NCBI GenBank assembly: GCA_905478295.1
Contig: CAJQHZ010000027.1
Coordinates: forward strand, 47,952 to 111,951
Direction of reading: 5' to 3'
Length of the DNA: 64,000 bases
Source of the DNA: an uncultured Flavobacteriales bacterium
GTDB lineage: Bacteria; Bacteroidota; Bacteroidia; Flavobacteriales; Schleiferiaceae
Below the pieces are notes generated by a model, which was given only the letters and a program-made list of their open reading frames with translations, was not told the origin of the DNA and did not search any database. Below, piece after piece: positions 34,085 to 43,090 of the stretch (its first letter is position 1; each line of letters opens with the position of its first letter). The position numbers and the translations under genes were made by a program.

Positions 34085-37000
34085 ATGAAAGCATTACTAC
34101 TTAGTCTATTTTCTTGGGTCATTTGTATCCTTATTCCCATTACTTCGAATGCCCAATTGCAAGATTCGTTGGATTGGATCTATGAGAAACTACCCGCTCA
34201 AATATTCCCCACTGGATTATTACACGATGTTAGTTCCGTGCATTTGTTTACGCACGAAACCCCGTTAGACCCTCATTTTCATAACGGAAAAGTTCCGGGC
34301 AGAAGTGCGAACATCGAGCGAATGCAGTATGTGTATATGGATTTGTTTCATAGTCAGTTGTATGACTCTACCGGTGTCTTACATGCACAGAATGGGCTAC
34401 GCCTTTTACCTTGGGACAGTTTGCAATTGGAGGGAAAATATAAGGACAAGGTAGATGTTCCTCTTATGTTACTTTGGGCAACTTTTAATACGCTAGATTC
34501 AAACTCCTTAGCTAAAGGTTATTTAGATTTTCATAATGGCCAATTCGATTTAATAGACGAATACATTTTCGTTGACGATCAAGGGCAATATCCTGTTTAT
34601 CAAGGCGACCCCATAAAACTCGCGCAACAAGCAGTATTGCAAGACACAACATTTATTGGATCTGTCCTTCATTCATCTGTATACAGCGAATCAAATACAG
34701 CCCTAGTGACCTTCAATCTTGACGAAAGTGAGGTGTATCAGAATATCGGCGGCATAGATAGTATATCTGTAGACTTTGCCGATGGAAACGGGTTTCGAAA
34801 AATCAATACAAACCAATTGATTTCCATTTCTTACCAATGTGCCACTCCGAACGTGGAAAATCTCGTTAAACAACTCCGGATACGCGGTTATAAAAATGGA
34901 AAAACCGCTGAGAGTAGGCTAAAATTCAATGTCGTATTTAATACTCCTGTAGCTCATAGAGAACTTTTAACAAATCAATTGCCATCTCCACCTTGTTTAC
35001 CAACTGCAGATCCATCAGAAGGTGCACGGATAACGGTTAAATATGCCAATCCCATTGTGGGGCTTCAAAAACCTGTTTTAATTATTGAAGGCTTCGAATC
35101 CTCCATTCAGCCCTATGGAAATCTTACCTATAAAAGTATCAGTAGCGGTTACGTATTTAACGAAAATGGAGCGCAAATCTTTCAACACATCCATCCATTA
35201 AGTTGGTTGTATGATTCCCTTACAATTGCAGGATTTGATATTGTACATCTGGATTTTAGAGAAGCGAAGTTATCACTTCAAGAGAATGAGATCAATCTCT
35301 TGAGGACTATACGATGGATAAACGATGAGAATCCATCTGCTGAGATTACACTGATTGGTGCTTCTATGGGGGGGGTCATCGCGAAGATGGCCATAAACGA
35401 TCTTGCCAAAGCAGGCTGTTGTTACCCTATCGTAGGCTATGGCTCCTTTGATGTCCCTCATCGCGGCGCATTTATTCCCATAGGACTTCAAGCAGCCAGT
35501 AAATATTACGCCGAATTGCTGCCTTTTGTACCCATGGCAAGGAATCCCTGGACTCGGGTAGTGAATTCAGAAGCGGCACGCGGACTGTTAGTCACGCACT
35601 TTGATCCTACCGCACGTAAGGCGCATGAACAACTCCTTAGAAAGGCGGGAATGCTACCTCTCGGTATGCGTACATTCGCCATAGTTAATGGCAGTGACAT
35701 GGGAATACCGCAAACATTGAAGGACCCTTTCAGCCGTTATTTTAGGCACGGTTTGACCTTACAGACTTGCGTAAAACATGCTGTTGGCTATCATCCAGAT
35801 ACCATCACCTTTAATCTTGATGGATATCGCGATTCACTTTTGGTATTTGGTATGGAGGCCGTTGCGCACAGTCATGCTGACTCTTATTTATTTCAGGCAA
35901 CCTCATTTCGACAGTTGGTAACGGCACTTCAAATGAACTGGACTGCGCGGTGTTCTGCCCGTAAAGTCCAACTCATCGCTGCAGTAGGATCAATGATCCC
36001 TGGCTTATCAAAAGCATTCCTTTCTAAGGCAATAATTAAGCGTCAGAATCGAACCAATCATGGATTAGCGAAAATGAAGCAGCGAATGACAAAAGGCGCG
36101 ACAATGGTACTTCAGCATAAATTTCCTTTAAATTATGCTGAAGTGCCAGGAGGCTTTACGGGAACAACAGAAGCATTTAAAATACCAATACTCAGCAAAA
36201 TCCATAGTCCTACCCATTGCTTTATTCCCTCGTTTAGTGCGTTAGATGTCGCTGATAGCCTTGTAAGCCGGCCCTTAAGAAATCTTCCAATCTCCTCTTT
36301 TCATAGTTTTGTTGCACCAGGAATAGTACGCGATAACGCTGATCCCAATCAAGCGCACATCGCCGTTGATTCGACAATAATTGCCTATGGACTGGCACAG
36401 CTACGTTCCATTTATGATGAAAAGTTAAAAGACAGTTTAAAGACGAGTTATAACGTCGCTCAGGAACACGTATATTTTGGTGCCGTGTTAAGCGATCTAG
36501 GGAAAGTGTTAGTCCCCAAAAATATAACTTTGGGACTGGCTCGCAATGGCTTTAGCGGTGCTGCGAATTCTGCCACTTTAGCTGCTTCAAGGCAGAAGGT
36601 ATATTGTTTTGTGGGACGGGGCTGTACTTCAGATACTTTACACGTTTATGGGAGGCTTCAAATAGGCGATGGGCCAGATCGGATAGCTTCGTTACGAGTA
36701 AATAGTTCCAGTGCTTTGGTACTCCATAAAGGAGCATCTCTAAACATCGAGTTCGCTAGCCGATTAGAAATTGGAGATGGCGCTGCATTGATTATCGAAA
36801 AAGGTGTATCTATAGAACTAGATAGTGGGGCTATGGTACTAGATGGAACGCTTTTACTAGAATCAGAAGCGGAATTTCGACCAAATGGACCAGGGCAATT
36901 TACCTTTGGGGAAAATGCAGCTGTTTTAGCTGGAAAACATACGGTAGTTCATTTGGAAGATGCTAAGATTCGGATGGTATCAACACTTGAAATTCCTATA

Positions 37001-38134
37001 CAATTGGATCAGTTTCTATTGAATCAATGCGAATTAAGCCTTGAATCACAGGCCACGCTTCAATTGAACTGCAGCGCTCAACTATGGAATACGGAATTTA
37101 TTAAAACAGGTAAGAAACAAAATGGCTCCGTTATAGTATCAAATGGCACTGTAGATATTCAGCATTGTCAATTCCTAGGAGGTAGACCTGCTATGTCAAT
37201 TCATGATTCTGTTCAATGGGAAATGGCCAATACAACGGTTGCTAATGCATATATGGGATTGCGCGCAACGACGGCGCCACAACTGTTTACAGCGAATTCG
37301 TTTACAGGAAACACCACGGGTGGCCACATAACGGGCGGTGATTACCTTATTGAACGATCGCTATTCCATAATAATGATGTTGGGTTAATCCTTAGTGGTC
37401 CTAGTAAATGGATTCAAATAGAGTCTTGTAATTTCTCCTCAAACAGCAGCGCTGGATTACAATCGGTGCAATCGAAACTTCATGTTTTGTGTAGTACGTT
37501 TTCTTATAATACAATTGGTGTTAAGGCATTTAAAGGCCAATTGAAACTGGCGAAAAATGCTGGAAACACCTTTCAAAATAATACAGTAGGCGTGAGTTTT
37601 CAAAGTCTAGAAAAACTAGAATTACAGCAAGGACATAATACTTTTAGTCAGCAGGTAATGTATGATCTAGCGGGTAGTTTTGCACCTACTACAACCATCA
37701 GCTACAATGGTTCGTACTATTACTTGTTTGCTGACAATACGAGTTTTTCTAAAGCAAATAGTAACCTATTAACTATCGGAAAAGATACCGTTTACATACT
37801 GTATGCATCGAGTCAGTCAATAAGCGCTTTGCTTTGTCCCGATAAAGGAGGTAAGAAAAAATATGATGCGAATTGGTCACGATCGGATTCTGTACCCGAA
37901 TTCGCAGCCTATCCAAATCCTGGAAACGAATGGGTTGAATTGGTCTTTCCAGCGACGACCGCCAACGCAGAATTATCGGTATTTAACCCTCAAGGGGAAC
38001 AAATATTTTTAGAATTTCTGCCAGTAGGGACACATCGAAAGCAATTGAGTATATCGGGAAGTGTAGGTTTGTATTTTATCCGATTGGTTGATGGGGAACG
38101 AATGGCTCAGTTGCGCTGGCTCAAGCTGGACTAG
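34085..38134 (+). CDS. Giant secreted alpha/beta-hydrolase with beta-helix and T9SS type A domain
   Basis: A 1349-residue protein. Signal peptide MKALLLSLFSWVICILIPITSNA. Residues ~330-540 look like an alpha/beta hydrolase of the lipase/PGAP1 type: KPVLIIEGFESS, then LIGASMGGVIAK with nucleophile Ser427. Residues ~860-1220 are a parallel beta-helix built from short repeats (SSALVLHKGASLNIEF, ATLQLNCSAQLWNTEF, SNFSSNSSAGLQSVQSKLHVLCSTF). The end (FAAYPNPGNEWVELVFP...GLYFIRLVDGERMAQLRWLKLD) is a type A T9SS domain. A run of eight G spans the nucleophile motif. A putative surface esterase or lipase; substrate unknown. Confidence 0.85.
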   Translation: MKALLLSLFSWVICILIPITSNAQLQDSLDWIYEKLPAQIFPTGLLHDVSSVHLFTHETPLDPHFHNGKVPGRSANIERMQYVYMDLFHSQLYDSTGVLHAQNGLRLLPWDSLQLEGKYKDKVDVPLMLLWATFNTLDSNSLAKGYLDFHNGQFDLIDEYIFVDDQGQYPVYQGDPIKLAQQAVLQDTTFIGSVLHSSVYSESNTALVTFNLDESEVYQNIGGIDSISVDFADGNGFRKINTNQLISISYQCATPNVENLVKQLRIRGYKNGKTAESRLKFNVVFNTPVAHRELLTNQLPSPPCLPTADPSEGARITVKYANPIVGLQKPVLIIEGFESSIQPYGNLTYKSISSGYVFNENGAQIFQHIHPLSWLYDSLTIAGFDIVHLDFREAKLSLQENEINLLRTIRWINDENPSAEITLIGASMGGVIAKMAINDLAKAGCCYPIVGYGSFDVPHRGAFIPIGLQAASKYYAELLPFVPMARNPWTRVVNSEAARGLLVTHFDPTARKAHEQLLRKAGMLPLGMRTFAIVNGSDMGIPQTLKDPFSRYFRHGLTLQTCVKHAVGYHPDTITFNLDGYRDSLLVFGMEAVAHSHADSYLFQATSFRQLVTALQMNWTARCSARKVQLIAAVGSMIPGLSKAFLSKAIIKRQNRTNHGLAKMKQRMTKGATMVLQHKFPLNYAEVPGGFTGTTEAFKIPILSKIHSPTHCFIPSFSALDVADSLVSRPLRNLPISSFHSFVAPGIVRDNADPNQAHIAVDSTIIAYGLAQLRSIYDEKLKDSLKTSYNVAQEHVYFGAVLSDLGKVLVPKNITLGLARNGFSGAANSATLAASRQKVYCFVGRGCTSDTLHVYGRLQIGDGPDRIASLRVNSSSALVLHKGASLNIEFASRLEIGDGAALIIEKGVSIELDSGAMVLDGTLLLESEAEFRPNGPGQFTFGENAAVLAGKHTVVHLEDAKIRMVSTLEIPIQLDQFLLNQCELSLESQATLQLNCSAQLWNTEFIKTGKKQNGSVIVSNGTVDIQHCQFLGGRPAMSIHDSVQWEMANTTVANAYMGLRATTAPQLFTANSFTGNTTGGHITGGDYLIERSLFHNNDVGLILSGPSKWIQIESCNFSSNSSAGLQSVQSKLHVLCSTFSYNTIGVKAFKGQLKLAKNAGNTFQNNTVGVSFQSLEKLELQQGHNTFSQQVMYDLAGSFAPTTTISYNGSYYYLFADNTSFSKANSNLLTIGKDTVYILYASSQSISALLCPDKGGKKKYDANWSRSDSVPEFAAYPNPGNEWVELVFPATTANAELSVFNPQGEQIFLEFLPVGTHRKQLSISGSVGLYFIRLVDGERMAQLRWLKLD

Positions 38135-38189
38135 TTAATATTTTTTAACCTAATGTATTCGCCCTATTTTGCAGTATAATTCCAAGACG

Positions 38190-39308
38190 ATGTCTAAGCC
38201 AATTCCAATGGTAGATTTACCCAAAATCCATGCGCCTTATCAAAGCGATTTGGATAAAGCTGTTCTCTCTGTAGTACACAGCGGAGGTTATATTGGAGGA
38301 ACTGTAGTACAAGATTTTGAAGCGAGAGCAGCATCTTACTTAGGTGCACCTGTAATCGGAGTTGGAAACGGTACCGATGCGCTTCAAATCGCACTTATGG
38401 CTCTGGACATCAAGGCTGGGGACGAGGTAATAGTTCCGGCCTTTACCTACGCGGCAAGCGCCGAAGTTATCGGCTTGTTAGGGGCCGTAGCAGTTTGGTG
38501 CGATGTCAACGAATCAACCTTTACTATCGATCCAGATTCAGTCAAATCTGTACTTTCTGATAAAACTGCCGCCATTATAGCCGTGCATCTGTATGGACAA
38601 TGCGCGGATATTGAGGCATTAGAAAACGTTGCTCCAGACATTCCCGTTGTGGAGGATACGGCACAAGCATTTGGGGCAGTCTTCACCACCGGTAAATATG
38701 CAGGTCGTAATGCGGGTACAGTAGGGTCCTTTGGGACATTTAGTTTCTTTCCGACGAAAAACCTTGGTGCGCTCGGTGATGGAGGTGCAATTGCTAGCAC
38801 GAATTCTTCGTTGCTTGCAAAAGCAAAATCTATTGCCAGCCACGGACAAAGTAAAAAATACCATCACGATCAATTAGGAGTGAATTCAAGGTTAGATCCC
38901 ATTCAGGCTGCAGCGCTCACTATTAAATTGAACTACTTACCGCAGGCATTAAACGCCAAAATTCAAATTGCGGGACAGTATTTGAGTGCTTTTGAATCTT
39001 TGAATGGAGTTGTACTTCCTTTAACGGCATCTTTTTCGAACCACACGTATCACCAATTTACGCTTCGCGTTCCTAACGGAAAACGTGACGGTTTTGCTTC
39101 ATTTATGAATGATCGTGGGGTTGCCACAATGATTTATTACCCCATTCCACTGCACAAACAGAAGGCTTACGCACATTTTGAGCCGAGAACTTCGCTCTCT
39201 GTAAGCGAAAGTTTATCAAACTGCGTTATTAGTATTCCTGTGCATGAGGCGCTCGAACCCAGTGAGGTCCTTGCGATTCAGACTACCGTAACAACCTACT
39301 TTTCCTAA
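38190..39308 (+). CDS. wbpE: UDP-sugar 3-aminotransferase (WbpE/WlbC type, DegT family)
   Basis: A 372-residue PLP enzyme of the DegT/DnrJ/EryC1 family. The PLP lysine is Lys190 in FFPTKNLGALGDGGA. Other motifs are GNGTDALQIAL, PAFTYAASAEVI, VEDTAQAFGA and GVNSRLDPIQAA. By context (wbpD and wbpI 2 nt and 580 nt downstream) it transaminates the 3-keto sugar made by WbpB to UDP-GlcNAc3NA. I start at MSKPIPMVDLPKIH, which matches WbpE N-termini, rather than seven codons upstream. Related perosamine or FdtB aminotransferases are the alternative. Confidence 0.88.
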   Translation: MSKPIPMVDLPKIHAPYQSDLDKAVLSVVHSGGYIGGTVVQDFEARAASYLGAPVIGVGNGTDALQIALMALDIKAGDEVIVPAFTYAASAEVIGLLGAVAVWCDVNESTFTIDPDSVKSVLSDKTAAIIAVHLYGQCADIEALENVAPDIPVVEDTAQAFGAVFTTGKYAGRNAGTVGSFGTFSFFPTKNLGALGDGGAIASTNSSLLAKAKSIASHGQSKKYHHDQLGVNSRLDPIQAAALTIKLNYLPQALNAKIQIAGQYLSAFESLNGVVLPLTASFSNHTYHQFTLRVPNGKRDGFASFMNDRGVATMIYYPIPLHKQKAYAHFEPRTSLSVSESLSNCVISIPVHEALEPSEVLAIQTTVTTYFS

Positions 39309-39310
39309 TT

Positions 39311-39886
39311 ATGGATGATTTTTTCGTACATGAAACAGCCGTTGTTGATACCGATGTCCAAATAGGTACTGGCTCTAAGATTTGGCATTTTAGCCACATT
39401 ATGTCACATTGTTCGCTAGGCGATAATTGTATACTTGGCCAAAACGTATTTCTAGGCGACGCGGTTATAGTCGGATCAGGAGTTAAAATTCAAAATAACG
39501 TCAGTGTATATAGCGGCGTTGAGATTGAGGATGATGTTTTTCTGGGCCCTTCAATGGTTTTCACCAATGTCAATGCACCGCGCAGTTTTATTGAGCAAAA
39601 GAATTACGCTAGAACTCTAGTTAAAAAAGGTGCTTCGATTGGCGCCAATGCTACGATAGTATGTGGAAATACAATCGGCGCTTATGCGTTCATTGGAGCA
39701 GGTTCTGTAGTGACACGTGAGGTGCCTGATTTTGCCTTTATCTACGGGGTACCAGCCAGACAACAAGGCTGGGTTAGTAAGGCAGGTGCACGTTTAAATT
39801 TTGATAGTGGTACTACTGCTATATGTGATACGACCGGGGAGAAATACGAACTACGCGATGGGGTAGTCGCTGCAATTTCTCAATAA
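39311..39886 (+). CDS. wbpD: UDP-sugar N-acetyltransferase (WbpD/WlbB type)
   Basis: A 191-residue left-handed beta-helix acetyltransferase. Hexapeptide repeats run through most of the chain (VQIGTGSKIWHFSHIMSHCSLGDNCILGQNVFLGD...GVEIEDDVFLGPSMVFTNVNAPR...GASIGANATIVCGNTIGAYAFIGAGSVVTREVPDFAFIYGVPAR). The His in IWHFSHI and the Asn in FTNVNAPR match the WbpD/WlbB catalytic region. It transfers acetyl from acetyl-CoA to the 3-amino group. Start lies 2 nt after wbpE; wbpI follows after 1 nt. The three form one operon. Confidence 0.9.
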   Translation: MDDFFVHETAVVDTDVQIGTGSKIWHFSHIMSHCSLGDNCILGQNVFLGDAVIVGSGVKIQNNVSVYSGVEIEDDVFLGPSMVFTNVNAPRSFIEQKNYARTLVKKGASIGANATIVCGNTIGAYAFIGAGSVVTREVPDFAFIYGVPARQQGWVSKAGARLNFDSGTTAICDTTGEKYELRDGVVAAISQ

Positions 39887-39887
39887 T

Positions 39888-40952
39888 ATGAAGGTCATCA
39901 CTATTGTTGGTGCGCGTCCCCAATTCATTAAAAGTGCTTCTGTAAGCAAAGCTCTTCAATTAAATGGTTATCAGGAGTATGTGATTCATACGGGGCAGCA
40001 TTATGATCCCAGTATGAGTACCGTTTTCTTCGAAGAAATGGGCCTACCAAAGCCTTATGCCATTTTAAATTGTGGCAATCTCAAACGAGATGAGATGCTC
40101 TCCCGGATGAAGGATGAATTGAAACCCATATTTGATGCTATTCAGCCAGATATCGCGCTTGTTTATGGTGATACGAATTCAACTTTGGCAGGAGCGCGTA
40201 TGGCACAGGAGTGCAAGGTTCCGCTGGTTCACATTGAAGCGGGACTGCGATCTTACAATGATGAGATGCCTGAGGAACACAATAGAGTTGAATCTGACCA
40301 CATTGCGAAATGGCTATTCACACCAACGCAACAAGCAACAGAAAATTTGAAGCGTGAAGGTTTCAAGGGGCGTATTATAGAACAAGTGGGAGATGTGATG
40401 TTAGATGCATTGCAGATGTTTCAGTCTAGCGCTGTACACACAGAAAAAATGGGGCCTATTTCATTTTTTCAAAAGCCATTTGCCTTGGCTACCATGCACC
40501 GCTTTGAAAATATTAGTCGTCCGGAGCGACTGGCCTTTCTCGTAGATCAGTTAAATACGTTTAACGATACGGTAATGCCTGTTTGGATGCCATTACATCC
40601 CGCGACCGCAGTTCGCTTAAAAGAATTTGGTTTGAACTTATCTGTTCATATTGCACCTCCTGTAGGTTATCTCGAAATGCTTTGGGCGCTCAAACAAACA
40701 TCATTGGTATTGACCGATAGTGGTGGACTTCAGAAGGAGGCCTATTACTCCGATAAGCCTTCCGTTACGCTCAGGGGTGAAACCGAATGGGTCGAATTGA
40801 TTGAAATGGGTGCGAGTATCCTTTTTGATCCTTCTAAAAAGGAACTCCTAGCGCCGAAAGCACGAAACATTCTATCAGCTTTTAAGCCCGGGACAAAAGC
40901 ACCTTATGGCGATGGTAAGGCCAGTCAGAAAATTATCAATTCCTTAGGCTAG
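39888..40952 (+). CDS. wbpI: UDP-GlcNAc3NAcA 2-epimerase (WbpI type)
   Basis: A 354-residue non-hydrolysing UDP-GlcNAc-2-epimerase homologue: MKVITIVGARPQFIKSASVSKAL, HTGQHYDPSMSTVFFEEMGLPKP, VYGDTNSTLAGA, HIEAGLRSYNDEMPEEHNRVESDHIAKWLFTPT, and the C-terminal LTDSGGLQKEAYYSDKPSVTLRGETEWVE. The YNDEMPEEHNR variant fits WbpI-type enzymes acting on the diacetamido uronic acid. The product is UDP-ManNAc3NAcA for O-antigen or capsule. Its last 9 nt overlap the end of the convergent hydrolase gene. WecB-like activity on UDP-GlcNAc is the alternative. Confidence 0.9.
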   Translation: MKVITIVGARPQFIKSASVSKALQLNGYQEYVIHTGQHYDPSMSTVFFEEMGLPKPYAILNCGNLKRDEMLSRMKDELKPIFDAIQPDIALVYGDTNSTLAGARMAQECKVPLVHIEAGLRSYNDEMPEEHNRVESDHIAKWLFTPTQQATENLKREGFKGRIIEQVGDVMLDALQMFQSSAVHTEKMGPISFFQKPFALATMHRFENISRPERLAFLVDQLNTFNDTVMPVWMPLHPATAVRLKEFGLNLSVHIAPPVGYLEMLWALKQTSLVLTDSGGLQKEAYYSDKPSVTLRGETEWVELIEMGASILFDPSKKELLAPKARNILSAFKPGTKAPYGDGKASQKIINSLG

Positions 40953-41558
40953 CGTATTCTTTAAGAATTCCTGCAATTTTGAGATGCAGGGCATATTTAG
41001 ACTGTGCCCCATTGCAAATTCATGGAAATTGTAATTGGGATTAGCGGTCAACAATTCAGCCGTGGCTTGTGCCCATTCAAATGGAATGACGGGGTCTTCT
41101 ATCCCATGCGACTGAAATACTGGTATTTGAGATTCAAACGAAGAGAGCAAATGGTGCCATTCGGGTAGGGCATAACCGCTTAAGAAGACGTATCCAGCAG
41201 CTTTAACTCCGCTAGCATATACGGCTGTAGATAGTATAGCGCCTTGTGAAAATCCACCTATAACCACCCGTCCACGAATTTTATTCGATGCAGTCCAGTC
41301 TTCGATAGCATTTAATACGAGAGACTTCACAGAAGCTACTTCTTCGCTGTCAATGATTTTAGCTCCATTATTCCAATCAATCGGATACCAAGCATAGCCT
41401 CCCATACCCATAGCGATTGGGGCTTGAAAGCAAACGAGATTGTAGCCCTTGAAGTAGGGCTGGAGACCGAAAAGATCTTCCTTATTGCTACCGTATCCAT
41501 GCAATAAGACAAGGGTTGGCGCGGTAGGCGATTCGATGTGATCGATGAATTCTAACAT
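40944..41558 (-). CDS. Alpha/beta hydrolase, carboxylesterase/phospholipase type
   Basis: A 204-residue cytosolic hydrolase. LVLLHGYGSNKEDLFGL forms the oxyanion region, GGFSQGA the nucleophile elbow, and PVFQSHGIEDPVIP plus EFAMGHSL supply Asp and His of the triad. This is the small carboxylesterase (EstB/YpfH) fold. The ATG overlaps the DUF2452 stop by 1 nt (TAATG), so the two are probably translated together. The substrate cannot be read from the sequence. Confidence 0.85.
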   Translation of the reverse strand: MLEFIDHIESPTAPTLVLLHGYGSNKEDLFGLQPYFKGYNLVCFQAPIAMGMGGYAWYPIDWNNGAKIIDSEEVASVKSLVLNAIEDWTASNKIRGRVVIGGFSQGAILSTAVYASGVKAAGYVFLSGYALPEWHHLLSSFESQIPVFQSHGIEDPVIPFEWAQATAELLTANPNYNFHEFAMGHSLNMPCISKLQEFLKNTLA

Positions 41559-41989
41559 TAATCGATAATGTCCCAAGTATGATCGGCCAATAATAAGACC
41601 TTATTTAAGAATTCGTAGGGACAGCTCCGCCATTCATGAGGAGCAATCATACTGAGGACGTTACCTTCTTCATCTTTCTTGTAGAGGTAATACGTATGAT
41701 TGATTTCTGGTTTAAAGCCCATGTGTGCTGAATATATCTGCTCGCTAAGGGCTTTTCTGGCTTGAATCTTCCCGGCTTGTTGGGCCAATAGTTCTATCTG
41801 TTGACGGATTTGATCGAGCTGCATGTCCGTTTGCATTTCCATCGCATTTACATCAAGACTTTTGTTTTTTAGTGTATCAACAGCTTGAAATGCAGGTGCA
41901 GAAACCGAGGAGCCGTACGGCAGCACATTGGCGTTTTCGGCGATCTTTTCAGGATCAATTGGATTAAATGTTCTCTTCTCTTCTGACAT
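41558..41989 (-). CDS. DUF2452 family protein
   Basis: A 143-residue protein: FNPIDPEKIAENANVLPYGSSVSAPAFQAVDT, a central amphipathic helix (MQTDMQLDQIRQQIELLAQQAGKIQARKALSEQIYSAHMGFKPEINHTYYLYKKDEEGNVLSMIAPHEW). The HTYYLY...LSMIAPHEW segment is the DUF2452 hallmark. No signal peptide. Function unknown. It lies between the DUF429 gene (3-nt gap upstream) and the esterase (1-nt overlap downstream). Confidence 0.85.
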   Translation of the reverse strand: MSEEKRTFNPIDPEKIAENANVLPYGSSVSAPAFQAVDTLKNKSLDVNAMEMQTDMQLDQIRQQIELLAQQAGKIQARKALSEQIYSAHMGFKPEINHTYYLYKKDEEGNVLSMIAPHEWRSCPYEFLNKVLLLADHTWDIID

Positions 41990-41992
41990 GTC

Positions 41993-42583
41993 TCAAAAAT
42001 AAATGATTCCCTCTAAAGGATTTCCGATGGCTTCCGCCGTCCCGTTTTTATGCTTTAAACAAGCGAATAGGGCCATTAATGCATCCCATTGGTGCCAATT
42101 CTTAACTGAGTGATTGAGCTGCGCATTATCCATAAAGTCTTTAAAATTTAACTCTTCGAGATACGTGCTATCTTTTTTGTAACGCTTCATATCCAAGCCT
42201 AGGGCGCTACAAACCATTTTAGGGTACGTTTCAATGACTGATTCTATGTTTGATAGCTTCAGTTTTGCCGTCAATTGCATGGCGCGTGCGGTTAAGCCCC
42301 CTAAGAACATAGGACTCATTGCACCTGTAAGTCGGTCACACTCTCTGTAGTGGTAATTATTGAATAAGGTTGGATCCATAAAGACTCCAGGAAGGCTTAG
42401 AGGGGCGTCTATAGCAACATATTGAGGTTTCAATTTTTTTGTCAAATCCAGAAGCCAAGCATCTGCATCTTTGCCTTTTGTACTTTGATAGACCTGCACT
42501 ATACCGGTAGAGGAATAACTTGCTGCCGCCGTAAAACCTGATGTTTTACTTCCGTAATCTATGCCTAATGCAACTACTTCCAC
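41993..42583 (-). CDS. DUF429 (RNase H-like fold) protein
   Basis: A 196-residue protein. VALGIDYGSKTSGFTAA and YVAIDAPLSLPGVF carry the two acidic residues of a ribonuclease-H-like fold, and YHYRECDRLTGAMSPMFLGGLTARAM plus VIETYPKMVCSALG match DUF429. The family is predicted to be nuclease-like, but no activity is established. The start overlaps the SRPBCC gene by 10 nt. No toxin, antitoxin or other defence partner is nearby. Confidence 0.82.
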   Translation of the reverse strand: MEVVALGIDYGSKTSGFTAAASYSSTGIVQVYQSTKGKDADAWLLDLTKKLKPQYVAIDAPLSLPGVFMDPTLFNNYHYRECDRLTGAMSPMFLGGLTARAMQLTAKLKLSNIESVIETYPKMVCSALGLDMKRYKKDSTYLEELNFKDFMDNAQLNHSVKNWHQWDALMALFACLKHKNGTAEAIGNPLEGIIYF

Positions 42584-43032
42584 TTGCCGAACAACTCTTC
42601 AGTTTTCTGAAAACGATAATCAAATATTTCCTCTAGTTTCGGACGTACAATAATGGGGTGGGCAATTTTGCCTAAAATCCCAAAGGGTACTTTGTAATTA
42701 ACACGATCGAACATTTCTACTCCACCCTCGATTGCTTTAAAGTGGTGCTCGTGATGCCAAATACTGTATGGGCCTACCCGTTGATCATCAACAAAATAGG
42801 TAGGAGCTTCGACATAGGTAATTTCTGTAGTCCAGTGCATGTTCATACCTAACAGTGGACTCACTTTATAATGAATGAATAACCCTGGGTACATTTCATC
42901 TGGCGTTTCAGATAGAATATTGAAACCCATATAATCCGGAGTGATAGCGGCTAAATTCTCTGGAGATTGGAAAAACTTCCAAGCCTCTTCAACACTGATA
43001 GGTAAGCGTTGGGTGCGTTCTAGGGTGTACAT
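42574..43032 (-). CDS. SRPBCC-family ligand-binding protein
   Basis: A 152-residue START/Bet v1-like protein: MYTLERTQRLPISVEEAWKFFQSPENLAAITPDYMGF, then a beta-rich body (IHYKVSPLLGMNMHWTTEITYVEAPTYFVDDQRVGPYSIWHHEHHFKAIEGGVEMFDRVNYKVP) and a C-terminal helix. This family is commonly annotated SRPBCC or cell-division inhibitor-like and binds hydrophobic ligands. It is the first gene of a four-gene minus-strand operon with DUF429, DUF2452 and the esterase. Ligand unknown. Confidence 0.85.
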   Translation of the reverse strand: MYTLERTQRLPISVEEAWKFFQSPENLAAITPDYMGFNILSETPDEMYPGLFIHYKVSPLLGMNMHWTTEITYVEAPTYFVDDQRVGPYSIWHHEHHFKAIEGGVEMFDRVNYKVPFGILGKIAHPIIVRPKLEEIFDYRFQKTEELFGKWK

Positions 43033-43090
43033 GTAGTGTTGCGTTTAATTCAGCTAACACCTGAGTTCCCTATAAGTTCAAGGCTTATTC

